Source: Pseudolysobacter sp. (GTDB lineage Bacteria > Pseudomonadota > Gammaproteobacteria > Xanthomonadales > Rhodanobacteraceae). From it: a stretch of 6,385 nt of DNA. The translations under genes and the position numbers were made by a program. The notes under the pieces were generated by a model. That model ran no database searches. It worked only from the letters and a program-made list of their open reading frames with translations, and was not told the DNA's origin. The DNA is taken from assembly GCA_025351985.1 (NCBI GenBank), contig JANXUW010000119.1:1-6385 (forward strand), in the 5' to 3' direction. This document shows, one piece after another, positions 1 to 6,255 of this stretch; the stretch's first letter is position 1; each line of letters starts with the position of its first letter.

Positions 1-1
1 C

Positions 2-328
2 GGGCAAGGTCTGGCGCTCGCGCTGAGCGAAAATCCGGACATCCTGGCCGAGGTCGCGGCGTTGCCGGAGCATCCGTTTCTGGTCGGATTTGCCGCCGAG
101 ACCGAGTCGGTCGAGGAATACGCGCGCGCCAAACTGCTGCGCAAAAATCTCGACATGATCGCGGCAAATTGCGTCGGCAACGGTTGCGGTTTCGAAGCGG
201 AAGACAATCAGCTCAACGTGATCTGGCGCGAAGGCAGCGAATGCCTGCCGCGTGCGTCGAAGCTGGTGCTTGCGCATCAATTGCTGGCGCGTGTGCTGGA
301 GCGTTATCAGGCCAGCGGTCGTCCATGA
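2..328 (+). CDS. coaBC: Phosphopantothenoylcysteine decarboxylase / phosphopantothenate-cysteine ligase, C-terminal part (5' truncated by window)
   Basis: The first 108 visible residues run in one open frame from the window edge to a TGA and match the end of the CoaB (ligase) half of CoaBC. The visible motifs are NPDILAEVA (residues 11-19), the family signature VGFAAET (about 28-34), and [17 protein letters not shown] (about 40-56), followed by the usual N-x-W segment near NQLNVIW. In the known pathway this cytoplasmic bifunctional enzyme joins cysteine to 4'-phosphopantothenate using CTP and then decarboxylates the product, giving 4'-phosphopantetheine for coenzyme A. The flavin decarboxylase half and most of the ligase lie upstream of the window. 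Its stop overlaps the dut start (ATGA), which implies co-transcription and probably coupled translation. Nothing in the visible part looks damaged. Confidence 0.93.
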   Translation, partial: GQGLALALSENPDILAEVAALPEHPFLVGFAAETESVEEYARAKLLRKNLDMIAANCVGNGCGFEAEDNQLNVIWREGSECLPRASKLVLAHQLLARVLERYQASGRP

Positions 329-807
329 GTTTTCCTGCACAAACAATATTGATTCACGAGATCGAGTTGAAGATTCTCGATCCACGCATCGGCACCAGTA
401 TCGCGTTGCCGCATTACGCCACGCCGGGTTCTGCCGGTATGGATCTGCGTGCCGCGCCGAACGAACCGATAACCTTGCAAGCGGGAGAATCGGTGCTGAT
501 TGCCACCGGCATCGCGATCCACATTCGCAATCCGGAATTATGCGCCGTCATTCTGCCGCGGTCGGGCCTCGGGCATAAGCACGGCATCGTGCTCGGCAAT
601 CTGGTCGGTCTGATTGATTCGGACTACCAGGGCCCGTTGCTGATTTCATGCTGGAACCGTTCTGCGCAGGCCTTTACTATTGCGCCGGGGGATCGCATCG
701 CACAATTGGTGGTGATGCCGGTCATGCGCGCGGAGTTTCGTTTGGTGGACGAGTTTGCCGCGAGCGAGCGCGGCGCGGGCGGCTTCGGTCATTCGGGTGT
801 GGTTTGA
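325..807 (+). CDS. dut: dUTP diphosphatase (dUTPase)
   Basis: This encodes a 160-residue trimeric-type dUTPase, which hydrolyses dUTP to dUMP and pyrophosphate, keeping uracil out of DNA and supplying dUMP for thymidylate synthesis. All five family motifs are present in order: AGMDLRA (about residues 37-43), [10 protein letters not shown] (about 78-87), GLIDSDYQG (about 95-103, with the catalytic Asp), [12 protein letters not shown] (about 124-135) and the glycine-rich C-terminal arm [10 protein letters not shown] (about 149-158). The chosen ATG overlaps the coaBC stop as ATGA. The same frame is open further upstream, but there it lies inside coaBC and does not resemble the family. The N-terminus is roughly nine residues longer than the E. 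coli enzyme, so a later TTG (367) right before the conserved KILDPR stretch cannot be fully excluded. I see no strong Shine-Dalgarno, which fits translational coupling to coaBC. Confidence 0.96.
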   Translation: MSFPAQTILIHEIELKILDPRIGTSIALPHYATPGSAGMDLRAAPNEPITLQAGESVLIATGIAIHIRNPELCAVILPRSGLGHKHGIVLGNLVGLIDSDYQGPLLISCWNRSAQAFTIAPGDRIAQLVVMPVMRAEFRLVDEFAASERGAGGFGHSGVV

Positions 808-852
808 AGATTGCTGACACAAGCGCGTTGGAAATTTTCGTGGCAATACAAA

Positions 853-866
853 CCGCGCAATCGCGG
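853..866 (+). repeat. Small inverted repeat in the dut-phosphomutase gap
   Basis: CCGCG and CGCGG arms (853-857 and 862-866) flank a four-base CAAT loop, about 25 bases before the chosen phosphomutase ATG. This is the only structure I see in the 84-base spacer 808-891. It lacks a following T run, so it is not a normal intrinsic terminator. A short mRNA hairpin affecting phosphomutase translation is possible but unsupported, and a five-pair stem can occur by chance in GC-rich DNA. Confidence 0.25.
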
Positions 867-891
867 CGTATGGCAAAGGGCCAATCCAGAT

Positions 892-3249
892 ATGCCTCAT
901 AACAATGCATTAAGCGTGATATGGCCGCGACTGCTGCTGCTCGCAGCGGCAACATTATTGCTGGTCGGTGGTTTGTTTGTCGGCTGGCAGGCATGGCAGA
1001 TTTACAGCGCCGAACATGCGGGCGCAGCGGCCTTGCTAGTGCGCGATCAGCAGGCTGCAGCATTGAGTCGCTTACTGCTGGACACGCAAAAACGCGCCGA
1101 ACAATCCGTTGCCGATGAATCGGTGCTGGCAGCACTGGGCAGCGCCGATGAGGCTGGCCGAACCGCCGCCGCGCTGGCGATACAAAAACAGTGGCCGGAG
1201 TTGCTCGGCGCCGAATTTTACAGCCCGGAAATCGTCGAAGTGATGCGCGCCGACCTGGTCAAGTTCGGCTACGCGCGTGCGGCAATGCTGGTGCAGGCAC
1301 ACAGCTTGCAAAAAGCTGCGCCAGCGCAGGCTCAAGCCGATGGCAAGGGTACGCCGCGTTATCTGGCGCTAGCTTTGCCGGTGCAACGCGAACATACGAC
1401 CATCGCGTATGCCTACCTGCAGCTGCCGATGACGCCGTTGCTGAATCTGTTTCATCAGCAATCGGCAATATCGGGCGCGCCGATCGATTTGCGCCAGGGC
1501 AGCATCGGCGCAGATCATTTGATCGAGCGGCTCGGCGATGGCACGGACGATTCGCAGGGATCAAGCGTACCCGTTGCCGGCAGTCTGTTTCGTGTTTCGA
1601 TAGCGCAACCCGATCAGTTTATCGTGCTGCCACGCGAACCCGTGGCGCTGTTCATCGTGGCGCTAGTTCTGTTGCTGCTGGGCGGCGCATTGCTATGGTT
1701 GCGGCAGGCAGGCATCCAGCATCTGGTTGGCAAAATGCGGCGCCAGGAAAAGTACGAGCAAAGTCCGACGATGGAACAATCGCTGCGCGATCAGGCGACC
1801 GCGCCTGCTTCGGCAAGTGCCGCGAAACCGATCGCGCGTTTGCCCGCGCCGCGCAAGGACGCGCCGCCTGCATTGCTCGATCCGGGCATCTTCCGCGCCT
1901 ACGATATTCGCGGCGTGCTCGGCAAAACTCTCGATGCGGCAGTCGCTCGCGGCATCGGTCATGCCATCGGCAGTGAAGCGCGCGCGCGCGGATTGCTCGA
2001 AGTCGTAGTCGGTCGCGACGGACGTTTGTCCGGGCCGGAATTGTCGGCGGCGTTGATCCAGGGTCTGCGGGCAGCGGGTTGCAACGTGATCGATATCGGC
2101 GCGGTGCCGACGCCGACCTTGTACTTCGCCACCTATCACCTGAATGCCGGCTCCGGTGTGATGGTCACGGGCAGCCACAATCCGCCCGACTACAACGGCT
2201 TCAAGATCGTGCTCGGCGGCGAAACCCTTGCCGAGGGCGCGATTCGCGACCTGTATCGACGCATTAACGACGGTGATCTCAGCGACGGGGAAGGCACGTT
2301 GCAGACGATGGATATCGCACGCGAATACATCGATCGCATCACCGGTGACGTGCAGGTGCAGCGCAAACTCAAGGTGGTGGTGGATTGCGGCAACGGCATT
2401 CCGGGCGCGGTGGCACCGGCGGTATTGGCCGGCATCGGTTGCGAAATCCTGCCGCTGTATTGCGATGTCGACGGCAACTTTCCGAACCATCATCCCGATC
2501 CATCCGATCCGCATAATCTCGTGGATCTGATCCTCATGGTGAAAAAAACCGGCGCCGATATCGGCCTCGCGTTCGATGGCGACGGCGATCGTCTTGGCGT
2601 GGTCACGCGCACCGGCGAAATCATTTATCCCGATCGTGTACTGATGTTGTTCGCGATCGACGTGCTCAGCCGCAATCCGGGCGCGACCATCATCTACGAC
2701 GTCAAATGTACCGGCCACCTGCAGCCGCTGATCCTGCAACACGCCGGCAGTCCGGTGATGTGGCGCACCGGGCATTCGCTGATCAAGGCGAAGATGCGCG
2801 AAACCCAGGCCGAGCTGGCCGGCGAGATGAGCGGGCATTTCTTTTTCCGCGAACGCTGGTATGGCTTCGACGACGGCATTTATGCGGCAGCGCGCCTGCT
2901 CGAAATCCTCGCGGGCGATCTCGAAGAGCGCCAGCCGCAGGAAATTTTCGACAGCCTGCCCAAAGGCGTCAGCACGCCGGAGCTAAAGCTCGAAATGAAC
3001 GAGGGCGAGAACTACCGATTCATCGAGCATTTCCAGCAAGCCGCGTTATTCGATGGTGCACGCGTCACCAAGATCGACGGCGTGCGTGCCGACTGGTCGG
3101 ACGGCTGGGGGCTGGTGCGCGCATCGAATACCACGCCGATCCTGGTGCTGCGTTTCGATGCCGACGACGCGCCCGCGCTGGAACGCATCAAGGGTGTATT
3201 CCGCAAGCAGATGCTGGCGCTGGATGCGGGGTTGAAACTGCCATTTTGA
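892..3249 (+). CDS. algC: Membrane-tethered phosphomannomutase/phosphoglucomutase (AlgC/XanA type)
   Basis: This encodes 785 residues from the ATG at 892. Residues 334-785 form a complete alpha-D-phosphohexomutase, which interconverts 1- and 6-phosphates of mannose and glucose to feed LPS and exopolysaccharide sugar nucleotides. Its signatures are FRAYDIRG (334-341), the phosphoserine loop TGSHNP (catalytic Ser428), the metal loop DGDGDR (562-567), the sugar loop GEMSGH (644-649) and the phosphate loop RASNTTP (743-749). Before it come a hydrophobic segment (about 10-35), a presumed periplasmic stretch (about 36-249) that I cannot assign to a family, a second hydrophobic segment (about 250-270), and an Ala/Pro-rich linker (about 300-330). 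The predicted topology places the catalytic part in the cytoplasm. The frame is also open back to a TTG at 811, four bases after the dut stop. I prefer 892 because AAAGGG lies at 875-880, a typical signal-anchor start follows, and codons 811-891 have low third-position GC. It is probably co-transcribed with coaBC-dut. The mutase activity is confident, but mannose versus glucose preference cannot be read from sequence. Confidence 0.93.
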   Translation: MPHNNALSVIWPRLLLLAAATLLLVGGLFVGWQAWQIYSAEHAGAAALLVRDQQAAALSRLLLDTQKRAEQSVADESVLAALGSADEAGRTAAALAIQKQWPELLGAEFYSPEIVEVMRADLVKFGYARAAMLVQAHSLQKAAPAQAQADGKGTPRYLALALPVQREHTTIAYAYLQLPMTPLLNLFHQQSAISGAPIDLRQGSIGADHLIERLGDGTDDSQGSSVPVAGSLFRVSIAQPDQFIVLPREPVALFIVALVLLLLGGALLWLRQAGIQHLVGKMRRQEKYEQSPTMEQSLRDQATAPASASAAKPIARLPAPRKDAPPALLDPGIFRAYDIRGVLGKTLDAAVARGIGHAIGSEARARGLLEVVVGRDGRLSGPELSAALIQGLRAAGCNVIDIGAVPTPTLYFATYHLNAGSGVMVTGSHNPPDYNGFKIVLGGETLAEGAIRDLYRRINDGDLSDGEGTLQTMDIAREYIDRITGDVQVQRKLKVVVDCGNGIPGAVAPAVLAGIGCEILPLYCDVDGNFPNHHPDPSDPHNLVDLILMVKKTGADIGLAFDGDGDRLGVVTRTGEIIYPDRVLMLFAIDVLSRNPGATIIYDVKCTGHLQPLILQHAGSPVMWRTGHSLIKAKMRETQAELAGEMSGHFFFRERWYGFDDGIYAAARLLEILAGDLEERQPQEIFDSLPKGVSTPELKLEMNEGENYRFIEHFQQAALFDGARVTKIDGVRADWSDGWGLVRASNTTPILVLRFDADDAPALERIKGVFRKQMLALDAGLKLPF

Positions 3250-3258
3250 TTATCTCCG

Positions 3259-3957
3259 CTAGAGCGTAGTTTCGACTTCGCGCATGAATTCGCTGACAAC
3301 GCGAGATGCATCCAGTGATGCTGTCTGGAGCAAAAAGTGCGGAGCGTTCAGCTCCACAACCTTCGCGTGCCGACATAATTTAGTGATCAATTCAGATGCT
3401 GCGCTTGGAACAATTTGATCTTGCGAGGCGCGTAGGTAGAGCAGTGGGATTTTTGTTTTCTCAAGTTCGTTCGACACGTCGACAGATAGCACCGCGCGAA
3501 GACGAGCACGCAAAGTTGCAGCAGAAATCTTTGCCATCGAGCGCCTGATCATCGAGCGCAACGTTGTATTGGAGAATTTGCCAAGAAGCAGATGGCTCAT
3601 CAGGCGCACTGACATTGATCCTATCGGCACCAAGTCAATTAGCTGCCGCAGCGCTGCGAGCCCCGGCCGCGGATTGCGAGCAAAAGTGCAGCACAACACC
3701 AAGCCCTTCAGTTGCGCAGGAGCAGATGCCGCCAGCGAGATTGCAATCGGTCCCGAGAACGATTCGCCAAGAATAATATACGGCTCATTGCTCGGCAGCA
3801 TCGCGCGGGCAATGGACTCGAGCTCGGTGTAGCCCAAGTCTCGATCGTCAGGGTAGCGCGCAATCACTACTTTGAACGCTGGCCCCAGAGCAGTGACGAA
3901 AGGCGCGAACAGATCACCAGTACCATCCATCCCTGGAAGCAGCACGAATGTGATCAT
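3259..3957 (-). CDS. Alpha/beta-fold hydrolase, substrate unknown
   Basis: This encodes a 232-residue cytoplasmic protein without signal peptide or membrane helix. The alpha/beta-hydrolase elements are in order: an N-terminal strand plus oxyanion-type loop LLPGMDGTG (residues 6-14), a nucleophile elbow GESFSG (64-69, Ser66), an acid in ASQDQIVP (Asp180) and a late His in NAPHFLL (His207). The triad therefore looks intact. The elbow has Ser where the classic G-x-S-x-G has its last Gly, followed by Gly69. From memory this GESFSGP form recurs in small proteobacterial hydrolases that start with a similar PGMDGTG loop. It could be an esterase, thioesterase or related enzyme, and no substrate can be named. 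Only a weak AGAAAG lies before the ATG. The gene lies 35 bases downstream of the DUF4124 gene in the same direction, and its stop sits nine bases from the phosphomutase stop on the other strand. Base composition (about 43-55% GC in samples) is below that of its neighbours, suggesting later acquisition. Confidence 0.88.
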   Translation of the reverse strand: MITFVLLPGMDGTGDLFAPFVTALGPAFKVVIARYPDDRDLGYTELESIARAMLPSNEPYIILGESFSGPIAISLAASAPAQLKGLVLCCTFARNPRPGLAALRQLIDLVPIGSMSVRLMSHLLLGKFSNTTLRSMIRRSMAKISAATLRARLRAVLSVDVSNELEKTKIPLLYLRASQDQIVPSAASELITKLCRHAKVVELNAPHFLLQTASLDASRVVSEFMREVETTL

Positions 3958-3992
3958 TGCTTTCTAGCTCGTGAGTGAATTCGGTTGTCGAC

Positions 3993-4628
3993 TCAATGCC
4001 CTTCTTTGGCCGCTTTCACCAAATCCCGGTAATGCTGCTGCTGCACTTCGAATTTTTTCGCCAGATCGACCTTCTCCGCTTCGCGACGCGCAATATAAGC
4101 GTTGTGATCATTCAGGCTGTTGCGCAGGTCGGCGATATGTTTGGTCAGCGTGGGCGGCACGGGCTGGCCGTTGTGCTCGATCTCGCCGGCGCGCGCCAGG
4201 AAATCGGCGAGGGTTTTTTCCTCATTGGCGATGCCGGTCTTTGCTGAAGTGATGTTCTGATCGATCGCATCGATCTGCGCTTGTTGCGCCTTGACCAGTT
4301 CTTCGACGGTCGCGTACGCGGAAAGCATCTGTTGATCGTTGCGGTTTTGCTGCTCGTCCTGGCGTTGGGTTTCCTGTTTGCGCTTGGCTTCTTCCTGCGC
4401 GGCTTTCAGTTCGTCAGGGGTCTTGGCGCGATCCACGTGTTTGACGACGATGCCTTGTGCATTGACGATGTCGTAGCCGACTTGCACGGCCTCCGGCGGC
4501 AACGAATCGGCAAAATGCAGACTGCCTTGCGCATCTTTCCATTTGTATTTCACATGGCCGGTAGTCTGCGCGACGGCGATTCCGCAACAGAGCGTGGCGA
4601 GCAGAAAAAGGAGGGCGGATTTTCGCAT
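3993..4628 (-). CDS. Exported DUF4124 protein with coiled-coil tail
   Basis: This encodes 211 residues of unknown function. Residues 1-20 form a signal peptide (MRK, hydrophobic core, then A-V-A before Gln21), consistent with signal peptidase I cleavage. Cys14-Cys15 are inside the core, but no acceptable lipobox precedes them, so a lipoprotein is unlikely. Residues about 26-65 match the DUF4124 pattern (YKWKDAQGSLHFADSLPPE, then YDIVNAQGIVV), common in exported proteins of gammaproteobacteria. Residues about 70-205 are rich in Glu, Gln, Lys and Ala and should be mostly helical, in two coiled-coil blocks split by a Pro-containing turn (GQPVPPT, 155-161). The frame is open up to 4703, but the start at 4628 is chosen because GGGGAA (4633-4638) precedes it at good spacing and the signal peptide begins there. 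It lies 71 bases downstream of pyrE and 35 bases upstream of the hydrolase, so it may be a middle gene of an operon. A periplasmic structural or scaffold role is only a guess. Confidence 0.88.
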   Translation of the reverse strand: MRKSALLFLLATLCCGIAVAQTTGHVKYKWKDAQGSLHFADSLPPEAVQVGYDIVNAQGIVVKHVDRAKTPDELKAAQEEAKRKQETQRQDEQQNRNDQQMLSAYATVEELVKAQQAQIDAIDQNITSAKTGIANEEKTLADFLARAGEIEHNGQPVPPTLTKHIADLRNSLNDHNAYIARREAEKVDLAKKFEVQQQHYRDLVKAAKEGH

Positions 4629-4632
4629 GTTG

Positions 4633-4638
4633 TTCCCC
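4633..4638 (-). promoter_or_regulatory. Ribosome binding site of the DUF4124 gene
   Basis: Read on the minus strand this is GGGGAA, four bases before the ATG at 4628. It decides the start: the 25 extra upstream codons of the open frame have no such site and would bury the signal peptide inside the protein. Confidence 0.6.
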
Positions 4639-4699
4639 GATAATTTTTGGTTGGTATCGATGTTATGCCGAATAAAACGAAGCGGATTTTGGCGTTGTA

Positions 4700-5341
4700 T
4701 CACACACCATATTGCTGACGATATTCAGCGAGTTTGGCGTGATGCATCGCGAGCATGGGATTGCTCTGCGTGAGGGTAAGCAATTCGCTCAGCCGAGCGA
4801 TTGCCAGCACCGGAATAGCAAATTCGGCGCTGACTTCCTGCGCTGCCGACAACGCACCTTGGCCGCGCTCCTCGCGATCCAGCGCGATCAGGACGCCGCA
4901 AGGTGTTGCTCCATGTGCGTGAATCAGCGCCAGCGATTCGCGGATCGCGGTGCCGGCCGTGATCACATCGTCGACGATCAATACGCGCCCGGCAAGCGGC
5001 GCGCCGATCAGCGAGCCGCCTTCGCCATGCGCCTTGGCCTCCTTGCGGTTGTACGCCACCGGCACATTTCGATCGTATTTTGTCGCCAGCGTGACGGCCG
5101 TTGCCGCGGCTAGCGGAATGCCTTTGTAGGCCGGGCCGAACAACATGTCGAAGCCGATATCCGAGGCGAACACGGATGCTGCATAAGCATTGCCGAGCGC
5201 GGCCAGATCGGCACCGCTGTCGAACCGTCCGGCGTTGAAAAAGTACGGGCTGATGCGCCCGGATTTCAGCGTGAATTCGCCGAAGCGCAAGGCGTCGCGG
5301 CGCAGCGCCAGATCGAGAAAGTCGCGTTGATAAGCGTGCAT
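4700..5341 (-). CDS. pyrE: Orotate phosphoribosyltransferase
   Basis: This encodes 213 residues, the same length as E. coli PyrE, and is collinear with it from the first residues (YQRDF, then [10 protein letters not shown] at 20-29, SPYFFNAG at 31-38, [10 protein letters not shown] at 67-76). The enzyme joins orotate and PRPP to give orotidine 5'-monophosphate and pyrophosphate in cytoplasmic pyrimidine synthesis. Active-site features are visible: the flexible-loop segment [12 protein letters not shown] (98-109) and the PRPP-binding motif [10 protein letters not shown] (123-132). Several Met codons precede the chosen start (5356, 5371, 5374), and the frame is open to 5587 into the neighbouring gene. 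I chose 5341 because the family begins there and GGGA sits about nine bases upstream. The gene is divergent from the exonuclease gene and lies upstream of the DUF4124 and hydrolase genes. I see no E. coli-style leader peptide plus T-rich attenuator ahead of it. Confidence 0.96.
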   Translation of the reverse strand: MHAYQRDFLDLALRRDALRFGEFTLKSGRISPYFFNAGRFDSGADLAALGNAYAASVFASDIGFDMLFGPAYKGIPLAAATAVTLATKYDRNVPVAYNRKEAKAHGEGGSLIGAPLAGRVLIVDDVITAGTAIRESLALIHAHGATPCGVLIALDREERGQGALSAAQEVSAEFAIPVLAIARLSELLTLTQSNPMLAMHHAKLAEYRQQYGV

Positions 5342-5477
5342 GCAGTTCGGTCCCATATCGAAAGCGTTCATCATAGCAAGCCCGTTGCGGGCAACGTTGC
5401 TATTGCATGTCCGATGCTGTGCGACCGGCATCGATTCGGCTACTCTGTGGCCTTCGTTTTCACCTCGAACAAAACTC
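5342..5477. promoter_or_regulatory. Divergent pyrE / exonuclease control region
   Basis: These 136 bases separate two genes pointing away from each other, so promoters for both must lie here or slightly inside the genes. I find no convincing -35/-10 pair. TACTCT (5441-5446) is a weak plus-strand -10 candidate 31 bases before the exonuclease ATG, with no good -35. No strong Shine-Dalgarno precedes the exonuclease ATG at 5478. The striking content is the palindrome cluster at 5380-5400, listed separately. Confidence 0.5.
5380..5400. repeat. Overlapping palindromes, possible operator or leader hairpin
   Basis: Three symmetric elements share these 21 bases: GCCCG-TTG-CGGGC (5380-5392), CGTTGC-gg-GCAACG (5383-5396), and the perfect ten-base palindrome GCAACGTTGC (5391-5400). 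They lie about 40 bases before the pyrE start and about 80 before the exonuclease start. As DNA they could bind a dimeric regulator; as pyrE leader RNA the first could form a short GC hairpin, and the repeats are mutually exclusive. No T run follows in either direction, so a simple terminator is unlikely. Function is inference. Confidence 0.4.
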
Positions 5478-6248
5478 ATGCGCATCATTTCTTTCAACGC
5501 CAACGGTATCCGTTCGGCCGCGACCAAAGGCTTCTTCGAATGGCTCGCCACGCAAGACGCCGATGTCGTGTGCCTGCAGGAAACCAAAGCGCAGGAGCAT
5601 CAACTGACCGATGCGCTGTTTCGCCCGCTCGGCTACTCGGTATATTTTCGCGATGCCAGCACCAAGAAAGGCTACAGCGGTGTCGCGATCTACACGCGCC
5701 ATGCGCCGGATGAAGTTCGTACCGCCAAGGGCTGGGCGGATTTCGACGAAGAAGGCCGCTACATCGAAGCGCGTTTCGGCAATCTCAGCGTGGTGTCGTT
5801 CTACATTCCGTCGGGTAGTTCGGGCGACGAACGCCAGGCATTCAAGTTCAAGGTGATGGAGTGGCTCACGCCGCAATTGCAGCAGTGGCGAGAGAGTGGA
5901 CGCGACTACGTTTTGTGCGGCGACTGGAACATCGTGCACACCAGCCGCGACATCAAGAATTGGTCGTCGAACCAGAAGAATTCCGGTTGCCTGCCGCAAG
6001 AACGCGCGTGGCTCGATGTGCTGTTCGGCGGCCAAGGCTGGGTCGACAGTTTCCGTGCGTTGAAACCCGATACGGTCGAATACACATGGTGGTCAAATCG
6101 TGGCCAGGCGCGCGCGAACAATGTCGGATGGCGCATCGATTACCAGATCGTGACGCCATCGCTGCGCGAGCGTTTGCAGAGCTGTTCGATCTACACCGGG
6201 CAACGCTTTTCCGATCACGCGCCATACCTCGTCGACTACCGCACATGA
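5478..6248 (+). CDS. xth: Exodeoxyribonuclease III family protein (Crc-locus homologue with intact active site)
   Basis: This encodes 256 residues of the exonuclease-endonuclease-phosphatase fold. Known members of the ExoIII branch cleave abasic sites and remove 3' blocks and nucleotides during base-excision repair. The catalytic set is present: Asn7 (SFNANG), Glu35 (CLQETK), Tyr109 (FYIPSG), Asp149 and Asn151 (GDWN), Asp221 (WRIDYQ) and Asp246-His247 (SDHAP). Other shared segments are [10 protein letters not shown] (65-74) and PQERAWLD (173-180). The gene is divergent from pyrE, as crc is in Pseudomonas, and the motif WRIDYQ with the ERAWLD block also resembles Crc. Crc, however, has lost catalytic positions kept here, so a nuclease is more likely than an RNA-binding catabolite repressor partner. 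The start is the ATG directly before the conserved RIISFN; the upstream 46 open codons lie in the intergenic region and lack family similarity. It ends seven bases before the ampG-like gene, suggesting co-transcription. Confidence 0.93.
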   Translation: MRIISFNANGIRSAATKGFFEWLATQDADVVCLQETKAQEHQLTDALFRPLGYSVYFRDASTKKGYSGVAIYTRHAPDEVRTAKGWADFDEEGRYIEARFGNLSVVSFYIPSGSSGDERQAFKFKVMEWLTPQLQQWRESGRDYVLCGDWNIVHTSRDIKNWSSNQKNSGCLPQERAWLDVLFGGQGWVDSFRALKPDTVEYTWWSNRGQARANNVGWRIDYQIVTPSLRERLQSCSIYTGQRFSDHAPYLVDYRT

Positions 6249-6255
6249 GTCGGCC

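Noticed and set aside
169..324. Upstream extension of the dut reading frame into coaBC
   Set aside because: The extension lies inside the conserved CoaB C-terminus, translates to Arg/Ala-rich sequence unlike any dUTPase, and the ATGA overlap gives a natural start at 325.
1978..1989. Alternating GC tract in the phosphomutase gene, a possible Z-DNA or slippage site
   Set aside because: It encodes an ordinary Ala-Arg-Ala-Arg stretch in the enzyme domain with the frame intact, and such runs are common at this GC content.
1693..2838. A long 381-codon open frame on the minus strand across the phosphomutase
   Set aside because: It lies wholly antisense to a strongly supported enzyme with all motifs intact, has low-complexity His/Arg/Ala-rich translation with no recognisable family, and long antisense frames are expected in GC-rich coding DNA.
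4663..4672. Cys14-Cys15 of the DUF4124 signal peptide as a lipoprotein attachment site
   Set aside because: The residues before the Cys (A-T-L) do not fit a lipobox, which needs Gly, Ala or Ser directly before Cys, and a good signal peptidase I site follows at A-V-A. The coordinates given are only the approximate area of the signal-peptide region upstream of the ATG.
4629..4699. Possible promoter between pyrE and the DUF4124 gene (TAACAT-like -10 on the minus strand)
   Set aside because: No -35 element sits at acceptable spacing, so I do not claim a promoter; co-transcription with pyrE is equally possible.
5342..5587. Upstream extension of the pyrE frame, adding up to 82 residues
   Set aside because: Most of it runs antisense into the exonuclease gene and the intergenic palindromes. 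PyrE proteins begin at the YQRDF segment, matching the start at 5341.
5460..6035. 191-codon minus-strand open frame inside the exonuclease gene
   Set aside because: It is antisense to a gene with a complete catalytic motif set and shows no recognisable domain or start signal.
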